Positions 8,703 through 19,291 of a stretch of DNA of 64,000 bases are shown here, in pieces; within the stretch, counting starts at the first letter, position 1; every line of letters begins with the position of its first letter. The stretch lies in NCBI GenBank assembly GCA_947625735.1, contig CANQPL010000004.1, positions 1 through 64,000 of the forward strand, read 5' to 3'. The stretch is from an uncultured Clostridia bacterium (lineage in GTDB: Bacteria > Bacillota > Clostridia > Oscillospirales > Ruminococcaceae). Below the pieces are notes generated by a model. That model searched no databases and was not told the DNA's origin. It saw only the letters and a list, made by a program, of their open reading frames with translations. The position numbers were made by a program, and so were the translations under genes.

Positions 8703-10110
8703 TGCTTCTTGCTCCGTTTCCCCCGCCGATTATCCTGCGAAGGGTTTTAAGCAGCGCCTTGAGGTTCAGCACACCCATAATACAGAAGCACAGCACAAGC
8801 CATATTCCGTACACGGGAGGCTGCTCTGCGGAAACATAGCACATGAGAGTCAGAAGCAGCGCATTTATTACAATGCGGGCATATTCAACCTTAAAGAAAA
8901 TATACCTCCTTGCATCTACGATCCTTACAATAAAGCACACCCCATAGGAAACAGCCGTTGCAATTGCCGCCCCCCAGTATCCGTGAACTGGTATCAGTTT
9001 TGCATTGAGTATAAGATTGACTACAGCCGCCACAAGTGCGGTAAGACAGGAATTGACTGTCTTTTTTTTGGTGGTGTATACCGTTGACAAAAACTGGCAA
9101 AGACACTGAAAAAGCACTGCCAGCACCAGTATTGGCGTAAACTCATAAGAGATATAATACTCATTTCCGCTTGTAAGAATGAATATAAGGGGACGGGCGA
9201 TCATGATAAGTCCTGCCGCCGCAGTGAACATGACCGACGAATAGGCGTTAAAGACATTTTCGTAAAATTTATTTAGAGTTCTGCTGTCACGCTCCTCCAC
9301 GCTTGACATCTGCCACGCATTATAGAACATTGTGGTAACAAGCATAATAAGTCCCGGCAGCTTGTTGCCAAAGGAGTAGATGCCGTTCTCGGTCCTGCCT
9401 ACCATGGCGATAATAAAGAATCTGTCGGAGGCGGCTGTGATCCACCAAAGAATATATGCGGGGATCATAGGCAGAGAAAAGCGCAGCATTTCCTTCCACA
9501 GCTTCATATCAAGAAAGCGTGTATCAAGATATTTTTCAAGATTTGCAAGAAGTGTAAGACCGCATATGGAAAGAAAATCCGACAAAATTATGGAAAGAAC
9601 ATATCCCGTAACGCCCCAGTGAAGTCCCACCATAAATATGAGATTGAAAACAAGCTGCATAAATATAGAAAACATTCCGTCAGCAATGTACAGCTTTACA
9701 TATCCCTTTGCCCTTACAAACTGACTTGCCATCTGTCTGAAACAGGAAAAATAGCAGTATACAAACAGAAGAAAGGTGTAATTTCCGATAGTCGGTATAT
9801 TGTTGATAAGGGGAGTGAAAACAGCATAGAGCAATGCACCAAGCAAAACGCTGAAATTAACATTTGTATAGACCTTCCGGCTGTCATAACCCTTATCCAT
9901 TCCGAAACGGATAATAGCGTCCGACATACCCAGAGTAACTATGGGAAGAAGTATGTTTACCGCATTGTAAAGAATGTCAACATCGGAAAAATCTTCGCTG
10001 ACAATGATATGCGCATAAAGTGCGGTCAACAAAAAGCTGATGATCTTTGAACCGATCTGCCCGATGCCAAAGATCAGAGTGTTTCCCATAAGTTTTTTAT
10101 ATTTATTCAT
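8689..10110 (-). CDS. Polysaccharide/oligosaccharide flippase, MOP superfamily
   Basis: 473 residues with about 12-14 hydrophobic segments, opening with LMGNTLIFGIGQIGSKIISF as in Wzx/RfbX-type flippases. These move undecaprenyl-linked sugars across the membrane. The second ATG (10110) is preferred because GGAGAG touches the first ATG (10119). No glycosyltransferases flank it, so the substrate is unknown. The short basic tail ends inside the next gene. Confidence 0.85.
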   Translation of the reverse strand: MNKYKKLMGNTLIFGIGQIGSKIISFLLTALYAHIIVSEDFSDVDILYNAVNILLPIVTLGMSDAIIRFGMDKGYDSRKVYTNVNFSVLLGALLYAVFTPLINNIPTIGNYTFLLFVYCYFSCFRQMASQFVRAKGYVKLYIADGMFSIFMQLVFNLIFMVGLHWGVTGYVLSIILSDFLSICGLTLLANLEKYLDTRFLDMKLWKEMLRFSLPMIPAYILWWITAASDRFFIIAMVGRTENGIYSFGNKLPGLIMLVTTMFYNAWQMSSVEERDSRTLNKFYENVFNAYSSVMFTAAAGLIMIARPLIFILTSGNEYYISYEFTPILVLAVLFQCLCQFLSTVYTTKKKTVNSCLTALVAAVVNLILNAKLIPVHGYWGAAIATAVSYGVCFIVRIVDARRYIFFKVEYARIVINALLLTLMCYVSAEQPPVYGIWLVLCFCIMGVLNLKALLKTLRRIIGGGNGARSNAAG

Positions 10111-10569
10111 TTTATTCATCTCTCCGAAACGCTTTACACATATTCAGAGCAGGCATTGCTCCGCATACCCGCTCTATTTAATTATAACACATTTTTCTGG
10201 AAAATGGAATAGAAAAAACAAAAAAAATTGAAACATTTCTCACTTTCTGACGTAACCGCTCTGTAATCGTTTTGTAAACTTATAGATCATCAGGAATATA
10301 AAGTTACACCGCCTGCCGACTGCAATCATAAAAAATGATCCGTTTCCCAAAAAGGGGAAACGGATCGCATTAATATTATTTTCCGCACAAATTAATGCTG
10401 TGCGGTCAACGTAGGTGCAATTTATCCGATAAAGATTTTTTACAGATAATGCGCAGCCTCTTATCATTATTTTTGGAGTTTACGATCTGCAAAATTTTGA
10501 ACACTCTCCCCCGTAAAAGACGGTTGAAAGGATTTTTTCTGCCCTCATAACTTCCGTTATCCGAAAATT
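10111..10569. other. Intergenic region between the ATPase operon and the flippase
   Basis: About 460 bp without a credible gene; the one longer open frame (10240-10467, minus) reads through a terminator hairpin. The region holds the operon terminator at 10331-10366. Confidence 0.6.
10331..10366 (-). terminator. Terminator of the V/A-ATPase operon
   Basis: Perfect 12-bp stem GATCCGTTTCCC (10337-10348) with GGGAAACGGATC (10355-10366), followed on the minus strand by ATTTTTAT. It lies 200 bases past ntpD. Confidence 0.75.
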
Positions 10570-11250
10570 TTACTTTACAAACTCCGAAATATCCGGAACG
10601 GTAAAGGGTTCGGTCTTTACAGGCTTTCCCCGATACTTTTTCCGCTCCTTCTGAGCCTTGATGACTTTCTGACGGGAAAATTCCTCCCTCTCCTTTTCCT
10701 CAAGACTGTTTTCAATGAATTTAACGATCCCCTCATATCGGGGGATAACGATATTTTTTAATGCATTTGCTCTTGTCTGCGTTTTCTTTATGGCACTTGC
10801 CAGTCTGAATACGCTGTTGTCTACCTCTGCAAGCATGGCTGTCATCTGCTTTACCCTATTAAAGGAAATGTATGCTACGTCCACATTGCCGTCTGTATTC
10901 TCAAAACCGTAGGTAAGCTCGCTTTCTGAGGTGTCAAGGGTGACCTTTGGCAGCTCACAGCCCATAACACTGCGGTAACTGACACTCACACTCTCGTCTA
11001 TCGGCATTCCCTCTGCTACACGGCTGATAAGTCCCATTGTGATATTTGCCCTTTGCAATGCGGCATAGGCGTCCTTATAGGTGTCGGTGATAGAGCCTCT
11101 GAGTGCCTTTGCGGCGTCTACCATCATCATAAGCTCACGGATAAGCACATTCCTCTTGCGGTCAAGAAGCTCGTAGCCTACTTTTGCAAGTGAAAGAGAC
11201 TTTTTTACGTTGAGCAGATTTCCTTTGGTTGGAAATACCTGATCTGCCAT
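10570..11250 (-). CDS. ntpD: V/A-type ATPase subunit D
   Basis: Central-stalk rotor subunit linking the A3B3 head to the membrane ring. The 226 residues show the family pattern: PTKGNLLNVKKSLSLAKVGYELLDRKRNVL at the N-terminus, a long helical hairpin, and a basic C-terminal tail. The ATG at 11250 is chosen over an in-frame GTG at 11256 that sits too close to the AAAGGAG site. Last gene of the operon. Confidence 0.95.
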   Translation of the reverse strand: MADQVFPTKGNLLNVKKSLSLAKVGYELLDRKRNVLIRELMMMVDAAKALRGSITDTYKDAYAALQRANITMGLISRVAEGMPIDESVSVSYRSVMGCELPKVTLDTSESELTYGFENTDGNVDVAYISFNRVKQMTAMLAEVDNSVFRLASAIKKTQTRANALKNIVIPRYEGIVKFIENSLEEKEREEFSRQKVIKAQKERKKYRGKPVKTEPFTVPDISEFVK

Positions 11251-11283
11251 CTGCACACCACTCCTTTCGGGCTGAATTTATGC

Positions 11284-12690
11284 TCATAGCTCCTCTGCGA
11301 ATCTGCTTTCTGCTCCCTCCGGATCATATTTAACATCAAGCAGCTTGTCGTCCACACGGTCAAGGGCGGAGCGAGGCAGCGTGGAAAGCAGCAGCCAGCC
11401 GAGATCGAGTGTTTCTTCAATAGAACGGTTTTCGTCAAACCGCTGATTAACAAAATGCCGCTCAAACAGTCTGCCGAACCGCAGATATGCTTTATCAAGG
11501 GGAGATAATTCGTCCTCACCTATGACAGATGCAAGGGATCTTGCGTCCTGCACCTTAGCATATGCCGCAAAAAGCTGATTTGCACAATCGGAATGATCGG
11601 CTCTTGTGTACCCCTCACCGATACCGTCCTTCATAAGACGTGAAAGACTGGGAAGCACCGACACGGGGGGATATATACCGTTCTGATCGAGACTGCGGTC
11701 AAGAACTATCTGCCCCTCGGTAATGTAACCCGTCAGGTCGGGTATGGGGTGTGTGATATCGTCATTAGGCATGGTGAGGATAGGGATCTGGGTAACGGAT
11801 CCCTCCGCTCCCTCCACAACCCCCGCTCTCTCATAAAGAGAAGCAAGATCGGAGTAGAGATATCCGGGATATCCCTTTCTTCCGGGGATCTCTCCCTTTG
11901 AGGAGGAAAATTCTCTCAGAGCCTCTGCATAGCTGGTAATATCTGTAAGAATTACAAGAATGTGCATATTCTTCTCAAAGGCAAGATATTCCGCTGCCGT
12001 CAGCGCACATCTGGGTGTCAGTATCCTTTCAATGATCGGGTCATTGGAGAGATTTAAAAACATAACTACCTTTTGCAGCACGCCGCTTTCCTCAAAGCTG
12101 CGGCGGAAGAAATCGGCAACGTCATTTTTTACGCCCATTGCGGCAAAAACCACCGCAAAATCCTGTCCGCTCTCATCGGCGATCTTTGCCTGACGTACGA
12201 TCTGCACCGCAAGCTTATTGTGGGAAAGTCCCGATCCCGAAAATATTGGCAGCTTCTGCCCTCTTATAAGGGTAGTAAGGCAGTCTATAGAAGATATGCC
12301 CGTATTGATGTAGTTTCTCGGATATGAGCGGGATACGGGATTTAAGGGCTTTCCGTTGATATCCTCATATTTTTCCGCATAGATATCCCCAAGTCCGTCA
12401 ATGGGTCTGCCCGCACCGCTCATTACTCTGCCCAGTAGCTCCTCCGAAAGAGGCATTTCCATAGGCTTGCCCGAAAAACGGGTACGGGTGTTTTTAAGGG
12501 ACAATCCCTTTGTTCCCTCGAACACCTGCAAAATGGCACGGGAACCGTCTATCTGTACCACTCTGCCCGTCCTCTCAGTGCCGTCGCTCAGCTTTATCTG
12601 CGCCACCTCGTCATAGGCAATACCCGTAACGTTGTCAAGGGCGATAAGAGGTCCGTTTATCTCTTTAAGCCCAAGATACTGTACAGCCAT
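11284..12690 (-). CDS. ntpB: V/A-type ATPase subunit B
   Basis: Non-catalytic nucleotide-site subunit of the A3B3 head, 468 residues. It shows the family start ([17 protein letters not shown]), [16 protein letters not shown] in place of the catalytic P-loop, and [16 protein letters not shown]. Its ATG overlaps the last base of ntpA, so the two are translationally coupled and made in equal amounts. Confidence 0.97.
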   Translation of the reverse strand: MAVQYLGLKEINGPLIALDNVTGIAYDEVAQIKLSDGTERTGRVVQIDGSRAILQVFEGTKGLSLKNTRTRFSGKPMEMPLSEELLGRVMSGAGRPIDGLGDIYAEKYEDINGKPLNPVSRSYPRNYINTGISSIDCLTTLIRGQKLPIFSGSGLSHNKLAVQIVRQAKIADESGQDFAVVFAAMGVKNDVADFFRRSFEESGVLQKVVMFLNLSNDPIIERILTPRCALTAAEYLAFEKNMHILVILTDITSYAEALREFSSSKGEIPGRKGYPGYLYSDLASLYERAGVVEGAEGSVTQIPILTMPNDDITHPIPDLTGYITEGQIVLDRSLDQNGIYPPVSVLPSLSRLMKDGIGEGYTRADHSDCANQLFAAYAKVQDARSLASVIGEDELSPLDKAYLRFGRLFERHFVNQRFDENRSIEETLDLGWLLLSTLPRSALDRVDDKLLDVKYDPEGAESRFAEEL

Positions 12691-14459
12691 TATCTCCCCT
12701 CCTCTGCACTTTGCTTGACGGCTTTCCTGACAGCCTGTTCTATTTCTGTTTCCAGCTCTATGAATTTGGCGGGCTTGTCGTTGGGTATGTCGTATTTCAT
12801 CTTTATGACTTTTTCAAATATCCCTGTCTCACTTATAAGTGAAAAGGGTACACCGCTGTCAACTGCGCTGCGGCATTCATCGTATAATTTAAGGATAGTT
12901 TTCATCATCTTATACTGCTTATCAAGAGGTACATAGGTGTCGTCCTTGTGATATGCATTCTGCTGCAAAAATCCTACACGAATGACCCTTGCCGTCTCAA
13001 TTGTCAGCTTCTGATCGTCAGGCAGCACGTCCGCACCGATGAGCTTTACTATCTCCATCAGCTTGTTTTCCTCAATAAGCATGGAGGATATACGCTGACG
13101 GCAGACAAGAAAATCGGGGTCTACATTTTTATAATAATATTCGCTCAGATCGTCTGTATACTCGGAATAGCTGTCATTCCAGTTTATGGCGGGATAATGG
13201 CGGGCATAGGCAAGGGATTTATCCAAAGCCCAGAAGCAGCGGACAAAACGCTTTGTATTCTGTGTAACAGGCTCGGAAAAGTCGGAGCCTTGGGGAGATA
13301 CCGCCCCGATAATGGTAACGCTGCCCTCCGAACCGTTCAGGCTCTCCACGTAGCCCGCTCTTTCGTAAAACTCCGAAAGACGTGAGGGCAGATATGCGGG
13401 AAATCCCTCCTCGGCAGGCATTTCCTCCAGACGTCCGCTTATTTCTCTGAGTGCCTCTGCCCAACGTGAAGTGGAATCCGCCATGATAGCAATATGATAG
13501 CCCATATCACGATAATATTCGGCTATGGTTATTCCCGTGTAAATTGATGCCTCTCTTGCGGCAACGGGCATATTTGATGTATTGGCTATAAGCACAGTCC
13601 TATCAGTAAGGGGACGATTTGTTTTGGGGTCGATAAGTCCCGAAAATTCCTCCAGCACCTGTGTCATCTCATTTCCACGCTCACCGCAGCCGATGTAGAC
13701 AATAATATCCGCATCACACCATTTTGCAAGCTGGTGCTGTGTCATGGTCTTGCCCGTGCCGAATCCTCCCGGAACTGCGGCAGTACCGCCCTTTGCAATG
13801 GGAAGGATCGTGTCGATAACTCTCTGTCCCGTAATAAGAGGTCTGTCTATGGGCAGTCTCTTTGTAAACGGACGGGGCTGCTTTATGGGCCATTTGTGGA
13901 AAAGGGTAAGCTCATGCTCCGTACCGTCCTCAGCCTTTAAACGGCAGACAACGTCATTTACACGATACTCACCGTCGGGAGCGGCATAGATCACCTCTCC
14001 TGATATTCCGGGAGGTACAAGACATCTGTGTTCCACCACCGGCGTTTCGGGGCATACTGCATAGATCGCACCGCTTTCAAGGAAGTCGCCCTCCTTTACT
14101 ATCATGGTGATCTGCCATTTTTTATCCTCGTCAATGCTGTTTACACTGACACCCTCGGCAATATATGCTCCGCAGACAGCTTCAATATCTCTCAGGGGTC
14201 TTTCTATGCCGTCAAATATATTGGAGATTATGCCCGGTCCTAAAGTTGCAGACACGGGCGCACCCGTACCCACTACAGGCTCTCCCGGGCGAAGCCCCGT
14301 TGTCACCTCGTACACCTGAATGGTGGTTTCATCGGAATTTACGCTTATGACCTCGCCTATAAGACGTTTGTTTCCTACATAAACCATTTCCATCATGGAA
14401 AAATCAGAGGTATCCTTTACCTTGACAACAGGTCCGTTTATGGAAAATACACTGTTCAC
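12690..14459 (-). CDS. ntpA: V/A-type ATPase catalytic subunit A
   Basis: Catalytic subunit, 589 residues. Walker A is GGFGTGKT in the nucleotide-binding domain; the non-homologous bulge region (about 90-180) typical of subunit A is present, and [27 protein letters not shown] is intact. The start overlaps the end of subunit E by 4 bases. In gut Clostridia this enzyme can pump H+ or Na+; the ion is not set by this subunit. Confidence 0.97.
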   Translation of the reverse strand: MNSVFSINGPVVKVKDTSDFSMMEMVYVGNKRLIGEVISVNSDETTIQVYEVTTGLRPGEPVVGTGAPVSATLGPGIISNIFDGIERPLRDIEAVCGAYIAEGVSVNSIDEDKKWQITMIVKEGDFLESGAIYAVCPETPVVEHRCLVPPGISGEVIYAAPDGEYRVNDVVCRLKAEDGTEHELTLFHKWPIKQPRPFTKRLPIDRPLITGQRVIDTILPIAKGGTAAVPGGFGTGKTMTQHQLAKWCDADIIVYIGCGERGNEMTQVLEEFSGLIDPKTNRPLTDRTVLIANTSNMPVAAREASIYTGITIAEYYRDMGYHIAIMADSTSRWAEALREISGRLEEMPAEEGFPAYLPSRLSEFYERAGYVESLNGSEGSVTIIGAVSPQGSDFSEPVTQNTKRFVRCFWALDKSLAYARHYPAINWNDSYSEYTDDLSEYYYKNVDPDFLVCRQRISSMLIEENKLMEIVKLIGADVLPDDQKLTIETARVIRVGFLQQNAYHKDDTYVPLDKQYKMMKTILKLYDECRSAVDSGVPFSLISETGIFEKVIKMKYDIPNDKPAKFIELETEIEQAVRKAVKQSAEEGR

Positions 14460-15052
14460 TGCCTGTCACGCCCCTCTGTCAGATTTTTTGAGGAGAACAG
14501 ATTCTGCTGCTCTGAAAGGGTACTGTCAAAGGTCTTGTCGGTGATAGTACCCCTGTCTCTGCGGAGAATGCTGTAGCCTCCGTACTTTATGGTATCATCA
14601 GCCTGAAACTCCTTGTCGCCGCCCACTGCCTTTGCAAATCTCTCCGCCAGTGGCATATCGGCAGGACGGATACAGATGAGGGCATCAGAAAGCTCCTCCT
14701 CCTGTGAAAGACGTTTTTCCATAAGCAGGGCATATTCCTCGGTCTGCGTATATTCCTCCAGCCTTTTTATTACCCTGTCAAACAGCTCACCCGTAAGCCG
14801 TTCACGGGTGAGAAGTATCTCCTTTTTCCTGTCAAGCTCCGCCTTTGAGATCATGCGGACATACTTGCCTGAGGTCATTTTAGTATTATCATCAAGATAC
14901 CTTTTCTTTGCCTCCTCCGCCGAATCACGGGCGGCTGAAAGGATCCTTTCACTTTCCTTTTCTGCCTCGGACACAATATCCTGCACCTGTTTGTCGGTGA
15001 CGGAATTGACGGCGCTTATAAAGCGGCTCAGCTTTTCCTTATCGTTAGCCAA
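14456..15052 (-). CDS. ntpE: V/A-type ATPase subunit E
   Basis: Peripheral-stalk subunit: a long charged N-terminal coiled coil (about 1-110) followed by a globular C-terminal domain that holds the head. The TTG at 15052 lies 9 bases after AAAGGA and gives the family-like N-terminus LANDKEKLSRF. A GTG at 15079 overlapping the stop of subunit F (GTGA) is the alternative start and would add nine residues. Pairs with the H-type subunit encoded at the head of the operon. Confidence 0.88.
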   Translation of the reverse strand: MANDKEKLSRFISAVNSVTDKQVQDIVSEAEKESERILSAARDSAEEAKKRYLDDNTKMTSGKYVRMISKAELDRKKEILLTRERLTGELFDRVIKRLEEYTQTEEYALLMEKRLSQEEELSDALICIRPADMPLAERFAKAVGGDKEFQADDTIKYGGYSILRRDRGTITDKTFDSTLSEQQNLFSSKNLTEGRDRQ

Positions 15053-15075
15053 AGTATCATTCCTTTCTTTAGCGG

Positions 15076-15384
15076 TCACAGCCTTATCCCGATAGCTTCC
15101 TCCACGTACCGTGAAATAGATGCCGTAACGTCCACTGTTGCATGACGGTCGGGGATCTCGGATATTATGGGAGAAGGTCTGGTGAGCTTTAGAGCGTTTA
15201 CCTTATCCTCAATAAGAGCGATGAGCTTTTCGGTCATAAGTATAACAGCGATATCCTTGTCGTCCATTGCGGTCATAAGAGCCTTTTCAGTCTCCTCAGC
15301 TTCATGCACCACTACTCCCTCGATACCCGCAAGGCGCATACCCGTGACCGTATCAACATTATCGCTGAGCAGAAAAAATTTCAT
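15076..15384 (-). CDS. ntpF: V/A-type ATPase subunit F
   Basis: Small 102-residue central-stalk subunit that binds subunit D. It shows the family opening (FFLLSDNVDTVTGMRLAGIEG) and LMTEKLIALIEDKVN. Called ntpG in some naming schemes. It lies between the K and E genes, overlapping the alternative start of E. Confidence 0.93.
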   Translation of the reverse strand: MKFFLLSDNVDTVTGMRLAGIEGVVVHEAEETEKALMTAMDDKDIAVILMTEKLIALIEDKVNALKLTRPSPIISEIPDRHATVDVTASISRYVEEAIGIRL

Positions 15385-15402
15385 GCTTTTTACCTGCCTT
15401 AA

Positions 15403-15828
15403 TTATATTGCCTGAATGATAAGGAATGCAATAAGGAATCCGTAAAGAGCAACGCCCTCGCCCAGTGCAACAAAGATCATGGCTTTACCGAAGCAGGAGG
15501 GTTCCTCCGCTACCGCACCGATAGCCGCAGGCGCTGCATTTGCCACTGCGATACCGCAGCCGATAGAGCCAAGCCCTACCGCAAGAGCAGCCGCTAAATA
15601 TCCCATGCCCGCAGAGCTTATAACGTTTGATGTCTCCTCCACCACGTCAGCAGAAACGAATCCACCGATAGGAAGAATAGTCGCTAAAAGCATGATCCCA
15701 AAAAATGTGCAGATGTTGCCGATAATGGCATTCTTGCAGGCTGTGCCGTCTGTAAAGTGCTTGATCTTGCTTATGACAGGCAGTGAGAGAAGAACAACAA
15801 TGGCAAGTGGAAGTAAAAAAATATACAT
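15403..15828 (-). CDS. ntpK: V/A-type ATPase proteolipid subunit K
   Basis: Membrane rotor-ring subunit, 141 residues with four hydrophobic segments (about 1-19, 33-58, 73-98 and 113-138). The ion-carrying Glu lies in the last segment (VALGEGVALYG); the first hairpin has no equivalent acid, so each subunit carries one ion site as in V-type K subunits. Na+ versus H+ cannot be decided safely by eye. Confidence 0.93.
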   Translation of the reverse strand: MYIFLLPLAIVVLLSLPVISKIKHFTDGTACKNAIIGNICTFFGIMLLATILPIGGFVSADVVEETSNVISSAGMGYLAAALAVGLGSIGCGIAVANAAPAAIGAVAEEPSCFGKAMIFVALGEGVALYGFLIAFLIIQAI

Positions 15829-15877
15829 TTGGGTTTCCTCCGTTTAAATAAAATTTTTTATGGCATATAGCCTTAAA

Positions 15878-17833
15878 TTATTCGATCATCTCGTCAAGGT
15901 CAACCTTTACAGGCTCGAACGCCTTGCCGCCTCCCGTATAATAGCGGGAGAACATCTCGTAAAATTCAAGTCTGAGTACCTGAATGCCTACTAAAAGTCC
16001 CTCGAGACACATGACAAACAGATTTCCGATTATCATTACCACAGGGGACATATGTCCCGACATTTCCGCAAGCGCCAGCACCACTGACATCATGCCCGCA
16101 TGGGAAAGAACAAATCCTCCCACTCTCACAAAGGAAAGGGTGTTTGTGGCATAGCCCAGCAGATATTCAAAGCACTCGAAAAAGTTTGCTGCGATAAAAT
16201 CTCCTGCACTTTCATGAATGTGAAAGCCCTTGCCCTTGCAAAGCTCTCCCAAAGGCTCACGCAGGAACATTACCACAAGGGGAAGAACGATAAGACAGAT
16301 GATATACACAGGACCTCCTACTTTAAATCCCAGCATTCCGCCTAACAGCAGCATAAGCAGAGAGCAGTAGAAAACAAGTCCCGCGATACCGTTGTTGGAA
16401 AAAAGCGCCCGTTCGTAATTTTTCTCCTTAAAGCCCATAACCACATTTACCAGCACCGATATTATTATCATTGCGATACCTATTCCGATAGCTGCGTAAA
16501 GCACCGTGTTAATGCTGTGTATTGCCTTGAAGGGCAGGAATGATATTCCCAGAGACTCGTAAACAGGGTCCAGCAGCTCCTCATATCCGAATACGCTGCC
16601 GTAAAGTGTGCCGAATATCATGGAGGATACGCCCAGACGCTCCATTATCCGTCCGAGTGTCATTTTCTTCCATTTCCAAAGCACTATCCCCAGCAGCAGA
16701 ACAAGAAATCCCTGTCCCAGATCGCCGAACATTATACCGAACAGCAGCGTGTAGCTTATTGCCACAAAGCCCGTAGGGTTTATGTCGCTGTAGGAGGGAA
16801 GTCCGTACAGCTCCACAAACATGGAGAACGGCTCGGAAAATTTGTTGTTTTTGAGCTTAACGGGCGTTTCTATCTCCCCGTTTTCATCACAGGGCTTCAT
16901 GATAAGAGATACGGTTTTAAGTCCCTCAAAATACTTTCTGAACCGCTCCTCGTCCTTCTGAGGGACAAATCCCACAATGTAAAATTTATCCCTTATTATC
17001 ATTACCTTCTCCCTGAGTTCAAAGGTGTCATGCATGGTCTTTAGCTTGGTAAAGTATTTATTTATCTGCGGACGCTTTTCTTCAATAAATTCCGTCATCT
17101 GCCTGCGTTTTTCCTCCACGAGCTTTTTGTCGTTTTCAATGTCACCTTTCAGTGCTTCTGCCGCATCTGCGGCATTGCCGTGAACGAAATCGGGCAGCCT
17201 TATCCGCTCAAAATACAGGGAATCAAGTATCTGATCCACCTCCTCAATGTCCGCAGTGGGCGCAAAGCAGAAGCCGTAGCAATACTCCTTGTCTCTGCCG
17301 TACACGGGGAAGTAAAAGTTTTTGTCATCGTAATAAGGGAGCTTGTCATAGCTGTCTGCGGGCAGACGCCCGAACCTTACCTTGATATGCTTGCAGGCAA
17401 AGATCTGATCCAGATCCATATTGAGAGCGCTGAAATTTTCGCCCCCGCCGCTCAGATGAAGAACCTCCTCCAATGCACGGGAATGAGCGTGTTCCTCCTC
17501 CTCCGCTTTTCTCACCTCGGCAGACAGCTTCTGGATACGGTTGCGCATTGTGCGTATCTCTTCGGCAAGTCCCTCCGCCTCACGGTCATGGATATCGGAG
17601 CAGTCGGCATATTCGGGCTTTATACCTGTTATGACCGATATTTCCGAAAGCATTTTCAGAGGTGCGGTATAGGGATTTTCCCGCTTTACCGTATTCTTTC
17701 CCGGCGAGGTGTGGATCGCTGCGGCATTTTCCATGTGGAAGCACCCGCAGGAGCTTATAATGCCAAGCACCGCATCAAGCTCGCTGTCCATGCCCGCAAT
17801 GTCCGCAAACATCATTTTTTCTATTGACGACAT
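15878..17833 (-). CDS. ntpI: V/A-type ATPase subunit I
   Basis: Large stator subunit (equivalent to eukaryotic subunit a), 651 residues. The N-terminal half is soluble with coiled coil; the C-terminal half has about seven or eight membrane segments, including SYTLLFGIMFGDLGQG and the FVRVGGFVLSHAGM segment that carries the essential Arg of the ion channel. AAAGGA lies about 15 bases upstream of the ATG, a little far. Confidence 0.95.
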   Translation of the reverse strand: MSSIEKMMFADIAGMDSELDAVLGIISSCGCFHMENAAAIHTSPGKNTVKRENPYTAPLKMLSEISVITGIKPEYADCSDIHDREAEGLAEEIRTMRNRIQKLSAEVRKAEEEEHAHSRALEEVLHLSGGGENFSALNMDLDQIFACKHIKVRFGRLPADSYDKLPYYDDKNFYFPVYGRDKEYCYGFCFAPTADIEEVDQILDSLYFERIRLPDFVHGNAADAAEALKGDIENDKKLVEEKRRQMTEFIEEKRPQINKYFTKLKTMHDTFELREKVMIIRDKFYIVGFVPQKDEERFRKYFEGLKTVSLIMKPCDENGEIETPVKLKNNKFSEPFSMFVELYGLPSYSDINPTGFVAISYTLLFGIMFGDLGQGFLVLLLGIVLWKWKKMTLGRIMERLGVSSMIFGTLYGSVFGYEELLDPVYESLGISFLPFKAIHSINTVLYAAIGIGIAMIIISVLVNVVMGFKEKNYERALFSNNGIAGLVFYCSLLMLLLGGMLGFKVGGPVYIICLIVLPLVVMFLREPLGELCKGKGFHIHESAGDFIAANFFECFEYLLGYATNTLSFVRVGGFVLSHAGMMSVVLALAEMSGHMSPVVMIIGNLFVMCLEGLLVGIQVLRLEFYEMFSRYYTGGGKAFEPVKVDLDEMIE

Positions 17834-17864
17834 TTATCTTATGCACCGTCCTTTCAGGATCGTA

Positions 17865-18938
17865 TTAAACCAAAAGCAGCTCCGCTATCTCCTTGGAGGG
17901 CAGAGAATAACGTATACCCTCGATAATGCGGATAATATTCTTTATCTCGATCTCCTGAAGATAGTTGAATGTGTAAAACGCCACAGGTGCAGACTGCGCT
18001 CTGCTGAATACCCGCTTTGCCGCTTTGAGCCTGTACCGCAAAAGAGATGTTTCCGGATCATGTATATCATAGCCTTCCTCGGCAACAACTCTGCCGTAGT
18101 ATGTGCGGGAGAATTTTTCAAGAAAGTCCTTTTCGCTCTCTGCGGAAAAAAGCTCATTGAGCTTCTTTTCGGGGATCCTTGTGTATATGGGGATCATTCT
18201 TGCCTTTACCTTTCCTGTTTCCATGCCGAAATAACGGATCATGCGGTAGGCGTTTATAATGTTTATAATGTCAAACTGAGTGCCGATAAATTCTCTCAGC
18301 TCCTTTTGCGCCGCCTTGTCAAATGCGGATAATGACTCTAAAAGCCTGTTTCCGTAATAGGTACGCAGCTTAAGCTCCGCTCCTGCATAGTCGATATGCT
18401 CTGTGCTGCCGTCCTCATGTATCACGGGAGTAAACTCCTTTAAAATATCATAATAGGGAGTCTTTGCCACAAGTGACATAAGCTCTGTAAAGCTCCTTAC
18501 CTGTGCAAGTTCCATGAGATCAAAGGACGTGTACTTGTTCATGTATATGGGCAGCGTTGTAATATGGTCGGTAGTTCCCGCATTGAGATGCAGGATACAG
18601 ATAAGTATCTCGTCTATCTCGGTCTTGATTATTTTGTAATTGTAAAATTCTCCGCCTATCTTTTCAAACCGTATGAGCTTTACATATATTTCCATAAGGC
18701 TCCTGCGCAGGATATTTTCCAGATTTCCTCTGTGTATGGTATCCGTATCAATATCCGCAAAAAGACGCCTGAGATAGGTGTTGTGCTTGATATATCCCGC
18801 TGCATCTGCAACGGTCGTACAGCTTAACATTGCGGAATAATCCTCTGATTTGAGCCGTTTTCCGTATATGGCGTGCATCTTTGCAAGCGTGGCATTCAGA
18901 TTACGCTTGTCAGCTGCGCCCGAATTATCCTTCACCAT
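17865..18938 (-). CDS. ntpC: V/A-type ATPase subunit C
   Basis: Funnel-shaped subunit joining the central stalk to the K ring (equivalent to eukaryotic subunit d), 357 residues, mostly helical. It has the family features NATLAKMHAIYGKRL near the start and repeated Tyr/Arg-rich helices. ATG follows GGAGG. It lies between H and I in the usual order. Confidence 0.92.
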   Translation of the reverse strand: MVKDNSGAADKRNLNATLAKMHAIYGKRLKSEDYSAMLSCTTVADAAGYIKHNTYLRRLFADIDTDTIHRGNLENILRRSLMEIYVKLIRFEKIGGEFYNYKIIKTEIDEILICILHLNAGTTDHITTLPIYMNKYTSFDLMELAQVRSFTELMSLVAKTPYYDILKEFTPVIHEDGSTEHIDYAGAELKLRTYYGNRLLESLSAFDKAAQKELREFIGTQFDIINIINAYRMIRYFGMETGKVKARMIPIYTRIPEKKLNELFSAESEKDFLEKFSRTYYGRVVAEEGYDIHDPETSLLRYRLKAAKRVFSRAQSAPVAFYTFNYLQEIEIKNIIRIIEGIRYSLPSKEIAELLLV

Positions 18939-18960
18939 ATCCGCCTCCTGTAGTTTAAGG

Positions 18961-19272
18961 CTATCTGCTTATCACGGCAGCGAATATCTCATCGCACCAG
19001 ACGTCCGCATTTTTCTTAAAGCTTTGCTTTAGCTCCTCAATGCTCCTGTTTTTCTGTTCCTCAAGCTCTGCAAGCCTTTCGTCCGTGCTTCGCTTTTTTT
19101 CCTCCTCAAGCTTAGCAAGACCGGACTTTGCTTCCTCCACAGCCTCAGACACTATCTGCTCACTTCTGAGCTTTGCCTCGTTTATTATCCTCAGCTTTTC
19201 CTTTTCCGCATCTTCGAGCTTCTGCTCTGCGTCACGGTCGATATCTATTATTGATCTGATAATATCTTCCAT
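18961..19272 (-). CDS. V/A-type ATPase stalk subunit G/H
   Basis: 103 residues, almost entirely a charged coiled coil, as expected of the peripheral-stalk partner of subunit E. ATG follows AAGGAG. First ATPase gene in the operon, 19 bases after the UPF0210 gene. The identification rests mainly on coiled-coil character and position. Confidence 0.82.
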   Translation of the reverse strand: MEDIIRSIIDIDRDAEQKLEDAEKEKLRIINEAKLRSEQIVSEAVEEAKSGLAKLEEEKKRSTDERLAELEEQKNRSIEELKQSFKKNADVWCDEIFAAVISR

Positions 19273-19291
19273 AAAGCCCGCTCCTTATTTA

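Noticed and set aside
10240..10467. 75-codon minus-strand ORF in the gap after the ATPase operon.
   Set aside because: It reads through a perfect terminator hairpin, has no ribosome site and no recognisable protein features.
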